Shown here piece after piece: positions 1 through 8,924 of a stretch of DNA of 8,924 nucleotides; position 1 is the stretch's first letter; each line of letters opens with the position of its first letter. The stretch lies in the NCBI GenBank assembly GCA_023393475.1, contig JAEWLC010000062.1, forward strand, positions 1 through 8,924, in the 5' to 3' direction. The notes below the pieces were generated by a model, which was given only the letters and a program-made list of their open reading frames with translations, was not told the origin of the DNA and did not search any database. The position numbers and the translations under genes were made by a program. This DNA is from Pseudomonadota bacterium (GTDB lineage: Bacteria > Pseudomonadota > Alphaproteobacteria > Rhizobiales > Devosiaceae).

Positions 1-1592
<1,592 letters not shown>

Positions 1593-1650
1593 GTCCGTCC
1601 GTCAGCCACCGGCTGATACATTCGATCTTCTCACGAAGGTCACGAACGGG

Positions 1651-1681
1651 AGGGCGGTCCAACGGGCCGCCCTTTCGTTTT
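1651..1681 (+). terminator. Rho-independent terminator of groEL
   Basis: A 10-bp stem (1651-1660 pairing with 1664-1673, AGGGCGGTCC with GGGCCGCCCT, one G-U wobble) closes on a 3-nt loop and is followed by TTCGTTTT. It lies 59 bp after the groEL stop. The flanking ACGAA (1642-1646) and TTCGT (1674-1678) could extend the stem across a 4-nt bulge. It separates groEL from the following gene. Confidence 0.9.
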
Positions 1682-1682
1682 A

Positions 1683-1697
1683 GGCGAGTATCTCGCC
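1683..1697. other. Small perfect hairpin in the groEL-Sel1 gene spacer
   Basis: GGCGAG (1683-1688) and CTCGCC (1692-1697) are separated by TAT. The hairpin sits directly after the terminator T-run and about 25 bp before the candidate -35 box of the next gene. GGCGAG recurs once more at 1731-1736 within that promoter's spacer. It may be an accessory terminator stem or a small operator, or may be fortuitous. Confidence 0.3.
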
Positions 1698-1722
1698 CCC
1701 CTACTCTCCACATCCCAGTCAA

Positions 1723-1750
1723 TTGACTTGGCGAGCCCCCATTCTATTGT
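1723..1750 (+). promoter_or_regulatory. Candidate sigma-70-type promoter for the Sel1-repeat gene
   Basis: TTGACT (1723-1728, five of six consensus bases) and TATTGT (1745-1750, four of six) are spaced 16 bp apart. Transcription would begin near 1757, about 24 nt before the ATG chosen at 1781. This agrees with an independent transcript after the groEL terminator. It rests on motif match only. Confidence 0.5.
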
Positions 1751-1780
1751 CGTTTGCAAGTTATGTTGGGGGCATTTGCA

Positions 1781-3649
1781 ATGACGTACGGGCTATTCTG
1801 CCGGCTGACTGTTGCCGCATGTCTCTCGATGGCTCTCTGCGGCGGAACACTGGCGCAGTCGGCGCCGGCCGACGGTGGTGCCGAACTCCGGAACCAGGCC
1901 ATGCTGCTCTACACCGGCAGCGCCGCGGACAAGGCCAAGGCCGTGGAGCTGTTCGAGGAGGCCGCGGCAGCGGGGGACGCGCTGTCGATGGCCTTCCTCG
2001 GCGAATCCTACCTCAGCGGGAACGGCGTCGCGGCGGATCGGCAGAAGGCGATCGACTGGTACCTCAAGGCAGCGCAGGCGGGCCATCCGGGGGCGGCGGC
2101 GAAACTCGCCGAGATCGCGGCGGGCGCGAGCCCGATCGAAGACAGCCGGACGGCACCGGAAGGCCCATCGGCGAGCGTGCAGGATGCTGAGGCCCTGTGG
2201 CTGAGGTACGACCCCGAGAAGGACAATCGCGCCGTCGAAATGTACCAGGAACTCGCCGCTGCGGGGGATCCGGCTGCGATGTACAGGCTGGGCGAGGCCT
2301 ATCACACGGGCCGTGGCGTGGAGTCAGATGCCGGCCAGGCGCTGCATTGGTATCAGGCGGCATCGGATGCCGGAAATGCCGACGGGCTTGCCGGCGTCGC
2401 CTCGCTCTATCTCTACGGCACCGGCGTCACCGAGGACAAGAATCGCGCGCGCGACCTTGCCAACCGTGCACTGGCACAAGGCAGCATCGTCGCGAGCCGA
2501 CTGCTCGGTAAGGCACATCTGTTCGGCTTCGAGACAAGGGACGTCGCCGAGGCGCAGCGGATGTTCCAATTGGGCATCGATCAGGGCGACGCCGAGTCCT
2601 TTGCTGACATGGGTTTCTCGATGATGTGGGGCGATCCGCCCGACCCGGCCGCAAAGTTCGACTACTACAGGAAGGCCTATGATGCAGGCTACTTGCATGC
2701 CGGCACCTATATGGGCGTTGCCTACAGATCCGGCGACGGAGTCGAGGCCAACGGCACGCTGGCTCTGCTCTTCCTGCAGGAAGGCGCAGACCGCGGCGAC
2801 ATCTGGGCGATGACGGAACTCGGCGACATGTATTTCGCCGGAGAGGGAGTAGTCGCAGACCGCGCGGCAGCGGCCAAACTGTATCGGCAAGCAGCCGATG
2901 AGGGCTGGACGGATGCCATGGTCAAGCTCGGGACAATGTCCCGCGACGGAACAGGCGTCCCCACGGACCTCGATGAGGCGCGGCGGTGGTATCAGAAGGC
3001 GGTCGACGCTGGCGATACATTCGACGCGCCCGGCCTGCTGGCAGCGCTGGGTGGGGGATCCAGCTCAGCCGGGGAAGACACCTCTGGTCTGCCCGACGAC
3101 GCCGGTCTTTTGATGGAAGCAGCGATGGCGCTCGACACGGAGACCGCTACACCAGCGGAAAAGGAACGAGCCCGTGCGCTTTACGAGCGAGCAAGCGATC
3201 TGGGCGACATCGACGGCATGACCATACTGGCCGGCATGCTTACTTTGGGCGAGGGGGGCCCCGTCGACTATCCGCGCGCCTTTTCGCTGTACCTTTCAGC
3301 GGCGCAAGCCGGCGACATGTGGGCCATGAGGGGAGCAGCACGGGCACTCGAGGAGGGCATAGGCGTGCCCTCGGACGTGGGCGAGGCACTCGAGTGGTAC
3401 CGGAAGGCAAAGGATGCGGGCATGAGCGACGCGGCGGAGGACATTGCGCGCGCCGAAGCGCTGCTCGCTGCTCTGCAACCGCCACCGAGCGACCGCTGGA
3501 CCTCGTTTGTCGTCAACGACGAGGCCTCTGTCGGCATCTTCGACAAGGATGCATGGCTATATTTCAGCTGCCACGAAGGGGCGATCGCACTCACCTATAC
3601 GCCGGCAGACGCGACGTATGGCCAGAGCAACGCGGACAAGCCGATCTGA
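1781..3649 (+). CDS. Secreted Sel1-like repeat protein, ended early by an in-frame TGA
   Basis: Sel1 repeats are ~36-residue helical pairs that act as protein-protein scaffolds. In alphaproteobacteria such proteins are often periplasmic and linked to envelope functions, but the partner of this one is unknown. From the ATG at 1781 the product is 622 residues. It has an N-terminal signal peptide (about residues 1-25, hydrophobic LTVAACLSMALCGG, probable cleavage after Thr-Leu-Ala), then about 12 repeats from residue ~50 to ~570. Well-formed repeats end in Gly-x-Gly-Val (NGV, RGV, TGV, DGV, EGV). A linker rich in Gly and Ser (about 415-435) splits the array. A terminal domain begins near residue 572 (DRWTSFVV) and is cut by TGA at 3647-3649. 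The 1781 start is preferred over TTG 1754 or ATG 1763: those fall at the expected transcription start, add residues before the signal peptide, and GGGGG lies 8 nt before 1781. See the in-frame continuation to 3889. Confidence 0.85.
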   Translation: MTYGLFCRLTVAACLSMALCGGTLAQSAPADGGAELRNQAMLLYTGSAADKAKAVELFEEAAAAGDALSMAFLGESYLSGNGVAADRQKAIDWYLKAAQAGHPGAAAKLAEIAAGASPIEDSRTAPEGPSASVQDAEALWLRYDPEKDNRAVEMYQELAAAGDPAAMYRLGEAYHTGRGVESDAGQALHWYQAASDAGNADGLAGVASLYLYGTGVTEDKNRARDLANRALAQGSIVASRLLGKAHLFGFETRDVAEAQRMFQLGIDQGDAESFADMGFSMMWGDPPDPAAKFDYYRKAYDAGYLHAGTYMGVAYRSGDGVEANGTLALLFLQEGADRGDIWAMTELGDMYFAGEGVVADRAAAAKLYRQAADEGWTDAMVKLGTMSRDGTGVPTDLDEARRWYQKAVDAGDTFDAPGLLAALGGGSSSAGEDTSGLPDDAGLLMEAAMALDTETATPAEKERARALYERASDLGDIDGMTILAGMLTLGEGGPVDYPRAFSLYLSAAQAGDMWAMRGAARALEEGIGVPSDVGEALEWYRKAKDAGMSDAAEDIARAEALLAALQPPPSDRWTSFVVNDEASVGIFDKDAWLYFSCHEGAIALTYTPADATYGQSNADKPI

Positions 3650-3889
3650 CTGACCCTGGTGCCAAGCAATGGCAACTGGGTAGCGCTGCAGCTACCCGCA
3701 GGAAGCACCTACGCGTTCACCAGTCCCCACCTGAAAGACTGGCTAGCGACAGTGGCCGCGACAAACAGCATGCGGATCGGAGTGTCCGAGAACCCAGACG
3801 CTGGCGTCTCACAGCTCCATGACGCTGCCACCTTTACGGGTCGCGGCTCTTCGGCGGTGTTGAAGGAGTTGCGCGCCAACTGCAAATAG
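3650..3889 (+). pseudogene. In-frame severed C-terminal part of the Sel1-repeat protein's last domain
   Basis: This stretch stays in the reading frame of the upstream gene. After TGA 3647-3649 the frame reads Leu-Thr-Leu-Val-Pro and stays open for 79 residues to TAG 3887-3889. It looks like the second half of a small secreted domain: alternating beta-like segments (GNWVALQLPAG, MRIGVSENP) and a terminal helix, GRGSSAVLKELRANCK. The last motif resembles the end of many alphaproteobacterial periplasmic domains, in which a Gly-x-x-x-Ala-x-x-x-Leu helix ends in Cys. That Cys (residue 701 of the joined frame) would pair naturally with Cys597 in YFSCHEG, before the stop. No convincing ribosome-binding site precedes the GTG at 3659, so independent translation is unlikely. 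One base change (for example CGA or GGA to TGA) explains the break. Alternatives are stop-codon readthrough or a sequencing error. Confidence 0.75.
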
Positions 3890-3920
3890 CCGGACGGTTG
3901 CCTCGCCGGGAAAGCGTGCA

Positions 3921-3949
3921 TTGACTTCCTCCCTGCCTGCGCGCCAAAG
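3921..3949 (+). promoter_or_regulatory. Weak candidate promoter before the alpha-glucosidase gene
   Basis: TTGACT at 3921-3926 is a good -35 match inside the 89-bp spacer. The segment 17 bp downstream (CCAAAG, 3944-3949) is a poor -10, although GC-rich alphaproteobacteria tolerate this. No terminator is evident after the Sel1 gene, so readthrough transcription is equally possible. Confidence 0.2.
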
Positions 3950-5514
3950 CTCGCGGAGATAGCCGCAGGAGTCCCCCCATGAGCGTTGTGCCGCCGATGA
4001 TGGCTGTTCCGCCGATGACGGAGCAGAAGTCCACTCCGGAGCAGCCGCTCGACCGGGACTGGTGGCGCGGGGCGGTGATCTACCAGATCTATCCGCGCTC
4101 GTTCCAGGATCACAACGGCGACGGCGTGGGCGATCTCGTGGGGATCACCGAGCGGCTGGACTACGTGGCCGACCTCGGGGTCGATGCGATCTGGCTGAGC
4201 CCGTTCTTCACCTCGCCGATGAAGGATTTTGGCTACGACGTCTCCAACTACCGCGACGTCGACCCGATCTTCGGCACGCTCGGGGATTTCGATCGGCTGA
4301 TCGAGAAGGCGCATTCGCGCGGGCTGAAGGTGATCATCGACCAGGTGATCTCGCACACGTCGGACAAGCATCCGTGGTTCACCGAGAGCCGGCAGAACCG
4401 GACCAATCCTCGGCATGACTGGTATGTGTGGGCCGACCCCAAGCCTGATGGCACGCCGCCCAACAACTGGCTCTCGATTTTCGGCGGCTCGGCCTGGAAC
4501 TGGGACAGCCGGCGGATGCAGTATTACCTGCACAATTTCCTCGCCTCGCAGCCGGACCTCAACTTCCACAATCCGGATGTGCAGGACGCGGTGCTCGCCG
4601 ACATGCGGTTCTGGCTCGAGCGCGGGGTCGACGGGTTCCGGCTCGATACGGTGAACTTCTACTTCTGCTCGCTGGGGCTCGAATCCAACCCGGTGGTGAA
4701 GCCGGAGGATTTCAACGCGTCCACGGCGCCGGCGGTGAACCCCTACAATTTCCAGGAACACCTCTACGACAAGAGCCAGCCGGAGAATCTCGAGTTCCTG
4801 AAGCGGCTGCGGGCGCTGGTGGACGAGTATCCGGGGCGGACGACGGTGGGCGAGATCGGCGACAGCCAGCACCAGCTCGAAGTCATGGCCCAGTACACCT
4901 CGGGCGACGACAAGCTGCACATGGCCTACACGTTCGACTACCTCGGCGGCTCGTTCGACGCGCAGCATTTCCGCAAGTCGATCGACCTCACCGAGAAGGA
5001 TGCGCCCGACGGCTGGATCTGCCTCGCCTTCTCCAACCACGATGTCGTGCGGCATGTGAGCCGGTGGCTGAGCCACGGCGATCGCGAGGCGTTCGGCAAG
5101 CTGACCTCGACGATGCTGCTGACCATGCGCGGCTCGGTCTGCCTCTACCAGGGCGAGGAGCTGGGGCTCACCGAGGCCGAGCTGTCATTCGAGGATCTGG
5201 TCGATCCCTACGGCATCGAGTTCTGGCCGCAGTTCAAGGGCCGCGACGGGTGCCGCACGCCGATGGTGTGGCAGGGCGCGGCGCATCTGGGCGGATTCTC
5301 GACCGCGCCGCGCGCCTGGCTGCCGGTGCCGGGCGACCACCTGCTCAAGGCGCCCGATATCCAGGAAAAGCAGAACGACTCGCTGCTGCACCACTACCGC
5401 TCGACGCTGAAATTCCGGCGTGAGCACCAGGCGCTGTCGAAGGGCACGATCCGGACGATCGATGCACCCGAGGGGGTGCTGATGTTCACGCGCGAGGCGG
5501 ATGGCGAGACGATG

Positions 5515-7192
<1,678 letters not shown>

Positions 7193-7206
<14 letters not shown>

Positions 7207-8005
7207 GACGGCACCTCGCGGCAACGAGAAGCAGGGCAAGGGCGGCAATGGTGGTGACGAGCCCCGGCGCAATGACGAGCAGCGGCCGGATGGTGAGGAA
7301 CTGCTGCGCGTCGCGGAGCATGAGCCCGAGGCTGGTGCCCGGCGGCAGGGTGCCGAGGCCGGCGAAGGCCAGCATGACCTCGATCAGCAGCGCTACGGCG
7401 AGCAGCTCGAACGCAGTGGCGACAAGCGGCGGCAGCAGGCGCGGGACGACATGGCGCTGCGCGGTCGAAAAGGCGCTGAGCCCCGCAAGCCGCGCCGAGG
7501 TCACGAAATCGAGGCGCCAGAGCGGACGAAGCGACGCCACCACCAGCTGCACCGTGGCGGGCAGCCCGGGCAGGACGATGGCGAGGATGACGGTGAGATT
7601 GCCCGGCGCATCGAGAGCGGAGACGACGAGCGCGATGGCCAGCGCCGCCGCGGGCAGGCTCAGGGTCGGGACGGCGGGCACCTCGCCTTCATAACGCAGG
7701 GCGATGATGGTGCCGATGGGAATGCCGATGAAGAGGCAGACGAGGGTGGCGAAGGCGGCGAGCGACAGGCTGCCGAGCATGGCCGACATCAGCGAGGAGA
7801 GGACATCGCGCCCCTCCGCGTCGGTGCCGAGCCAATGGATCAGATCGGGCTCGGCCAGAGTCGCGGCCGCGGCGCCGGCATGCGGCGTCCAGAACAGCGA
7901 GAGAAGCGCGGAGAGGGCTACCAGCGCGACGACGGCGAGGCCGGCGAGCAGTTGCCAGTCGAAGGGCGGACGCGCCGGAGGCGCGTAGGCGACATCGGTG
8001 GTCAT
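7193..8005 (-). CDS. DppC/OppC-like ABC transporter permease
   Basis: Inner-membrane permease subunit (270 residues; family usually ~280-300). A short cytoplasmic N terminus leads to TM1 (about 17-38) and a periplasmic loop. Then comes the family hallmark HWLGTDAEGRDVLS (57-70), followed by about five more membrane segments. The EAA-type cytoplasmic loop that docks on the ATPase is still recognisable at DFVTSARLAGLSAFSTAQRHVVP (166-188), though EAA itself reads TSA. AFAGLGTLPPGTSLGLML (213-230) matches the family's FLGLG-PP-WG-ML region, with the Trp replaced by Leu. The ATG overlaps the upstream permease stop as ATGA, with GGAG 8 nt before it, so translation is coupled. This is the least altered subunit of the operon. 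Whether the substrate is a peptide, nickel or a sugar oligomer cannot be told from the permease. Confidence 0.88.
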
Positions 8006-8703
8006 CGCCGCAGCTCCGGCTCGAAGCCGAGGCGCGACAGGGCGGCGATCAGCCCGCCGGCAGCACCGACGACAACCAGCGCGAACAGCCCGCTGCGCAG
8101 GGTCGGCAGATCATGCTCCTGGGCCGCGCCGAGAACAAGCCGGCCGAGGCCCGGGAGATAGAAGACACTCTCGACGAGGCAGGCTGCGAGCAATAGCGCG
8201 GCAAAGGTGCGACCAAGGATGGCCGGCAAGGGCAGGCCGTGGCCGCCATCGAGCCGAAGCGCGATCTGCCCGGCATAGGGCAAGCCGAGCGCCAGCGCGG
8301 GGAGCAGGAGCGAAGCCAGGGCGCCGGCCGGATTGCTCCAGGGCACGAAGCCGCCGGCGGGCAAGAGCCTGAGCACGCCGCCGAGCAGCAGTGACAGCAG
8401 CATGCCGAGCCAGAAGGGCGGCAGCACGGCGAGCAGCGTGGCGATGGCCCGACGGAGCGGAGCGGCTGCGAAGCGGTGCAGCGCGTAGCCGACAGCAGCC
8501 GCGATCGCCAGCGCCAGCAAGGCCAGCGGCAGGGTAACGGCGAGGCGCAGCCAGGTATCGGCGGTCCCGAACAGCGACAGCACGCGCTCGGCGGGAGCAA
8601 GCGTCGAACCGGGCAGCAGGTCGAGCAGGACGAAGAGCACAAGCGCGGTGCCGGCCACCGTGCCGATGAATGCCGCGAGCCGCGTGATGAGAAATTCCCT
8701 CAT
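8002..8703 (-). CDS. Shortened DppB/OppB-like ABC transporter permease lacking the EAA loop
   Basis: First gene of the operon; inner-membrane permease partner of the DppC-like subunit. It is 233 residues, where the family usually has 305-340. The N terminus is typical (REFLITRLAAF, then TM1 to LLPGS at 29-33), as are LPPFWLG (94-100), LPAGG (114-118) and VESVFYLPGLGRL (177-189). About six hydrophobic segments remain. Two pieces are missing: most of the periplasmic region between LLPG and TM2 (about 50 residues), and the cytoplasmic loop between TM4 and TM5. The latter should carry the ARAKGLSERRV-type EAA motif, but only RLDGGHGLPLPAILGR (150-165) is present. The frame is intact and the deletions are clean, which looks like remodelling rather than a frameshift. 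Start at 8703: GGAG lies very close to the ATG, while GGGGG lies 9 nt away, so initiation may be weak. Confidence 0.83.
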   Translation of the reverse strand: MREFLITRLAAFIGTVAGTALVLFVLLDLLPGSTLAPAERVLSLFGTADTWLRLAVTLPLALLALAIAAAVGYALHRFAAAPLRRAIATLLAVLPPFWLGMLLSLLLGGVLRLLPAGGFVPWSNPAGALASLLLPALALGLPYAGQIALRLDGGHGLPLPAILGRTFAALLLAACLVESVFYLPGLGRLVLGAAQEHDLPTLRSGLFALVVVGAAGGLIAALSRLGFEPELRR

Positions 8704-8712
8704 GCTCCGGCG

Positions 8713-8763
8713 CCCCCAGCCGAAACTACTCCGTTGGCGCTAAGCTTATCGAACGGCTGGGGG
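8713..8763. promoter_or_regulatory. 10-bp perfect inverted repeat over the permease operon leader
   Basis: CCCCCAGCCG (8713-8722) and its exact reverse complement CGGCTGGGGG (8754-8763) flank a 31-bp A/T-richer interval. The proximal arm overlaps the probable ribosome-binding region of the first permease. The pair could form an mRNA hairpin that hides the start, or two half-sites for a looping or dimeric regulator. The function is inferred; the symmetry is exact. Confidence 0.5.
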
Positions 8764-8770
8764 ATTTCAA
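8742..8770 (-). promoter_or_regulatory. Weak candidate promoter of the permease-ATPase operon
   Basis: On the minus strand TTGAAA (8770-8765) precedes AAGCTT (8747-8742) by 17 bp. The -35 is good and the -10 poor. The distal arm of the inverted repeat at 8754-8763 lies inside the spacer, so a protein bound there would affect this promoter. Confidence 0.25.
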
Positions 8771-8819
8771 ACGTGCGATGGGGGAAATGGCGTGGAAAGT
8801 GGGGCGGAAGTACTGCGGG

Positions 8820-8912
8820 GTCATTCCCGCGAAAGCGGGGAACCCAGTGCGAGCTCTCAGCCGTCACCGGCGCTGCGACATCCCACTGGGTTCCCGCTTT
8901 CGCGGGAATGAC
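8820..8912. repeat. Dispersed-type inverted-repeat element (REP/BIME-like)
   Basis: A 30-nt arm (8820-8849) and a 29-nt arm (8884-8912) are reverse complements except for one extra G in the left arm, with a 34-nt centre. Each arm carries its own mini-hairpin, CCCGC-GAAA-GCGGG. The core GTCATTCCCGCGAAAGCGGG is familiar from intergenic repeats scattered through many proteobacterial genomes. It may act as a bidirectional terminator or RNA-stabilising structure between the operon and whatever lies to the right. Only one copy lies in the window. Confidence 0.85.
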
Positions 8913-8924
8913 GGCGGTGGGGGG

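Noticed and set aside
1754..1780. Earlier TTG/ATG starts of the Sel1-repeat protein
   Set aside because: They fall at or near the predicted transcription start, lack a ribosome-binding site and would place extra residues before the signal peptide.
3647..3649. TGA as a selenocysteine codon
   Set aside because: No hairpin of the bacterial SECIS type is evident just downstream, and the site is not in a redox motif. Nonsense mutation or simple readthrough is more economical.
2986..3822. 278-codon + strand frame overlapping the Sel1 gene
   Set aside because: Out of frame with the Sel1 repeats, Arg/Gly-rich and motif-free. It runs past the TGA but does not encode the tail domain, so it does not rescue the gene.
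3709..5076. 455-codon open frame on the - strand
   Set aside because: Antisense shadow of the alpha-glucosidase gene and of the Sel1 tail; rich in His/Arg/Val/Pro with no recognisable domain, while the + strand frame carries all GH13 motifs.
7207..7272. 22-residue N-terminal extension of the ATPase frame
   Set aside because: It overlaps the coding end of the permease, is low-complexity, and the internal ATG at 7206 has a good ribosome-binding site and begins with the expected cassette strand.

Overview
This window comes from a GC-rich alphaproteobacterium, most likely of the Hyphomicrobiales (a Devosia-like genus would fit). I infer this from the GroEL sequence, the Sel1-repeat and alpha-glucosidase families, and codon use with G/C at most third positions. 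No genome comparison was possible, so the genus is a guess.

Left part (1-3978), + strand. The window opens inside groEL, which lacks only its first ~17 codons and ends in the usual Gly-Gly-Met tail, followed by a strong intrinsic terminator (1651-1681). Next comes a secreted protein built from about a dozen Sel1-like helical repeats, with a plausible promoter at 1723-1750. Its reading frame is interrupted by a TGA at 3647-3649, but the same frame continues without another stop to 3889. The continuation completes a small C-terminal domain with one Cys on each side of the stop. The locus therefore looks like one ~702-codon gene carrying a nonsense codon.

Middle (3979-5667), + strand. A complete cytoplasmic GH13 alpha-glucosidase (AglA type) with all catalytic residues. 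Its last 153 bp overlap, tail to tail, the end of the operon on the opposite strand.

Right part (5515-8703), - strand. A tightly coupled three-gene operon reads right to left: a DppB/OppB-like permease, a DppC/OppC-like permease and a tandem two-cassette ATPase. These overlap by 4 and 14 bp. All frames are open, yet the system is strongly remodelled. The first permease is about 70-80 residues short and lacks its EAA coupling loop. The first ATPase cassette lacks the Q-loop/signature subdomain. The second has normal length but has lost the Q-loop Gln, the LSGGQ signature and the switch His. Walker A and B persist in both cassettes. The ATPase ends in a ~120-residue Pro/Glu-rich tail containing (Pro-Glu)11, encoded by a hexanucleotide tandem repeat. 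No substrate-binding protein gene is in the window. This operon is the most unusual content here.

Right edge (8704-8924). No gene. It holds a 10-bp inverted repeat over the operon leader, a weak candidate promoter and a ~93-bp dispersed-type inverted-repeat element. Nothing recognisable lies in 8771-8819.
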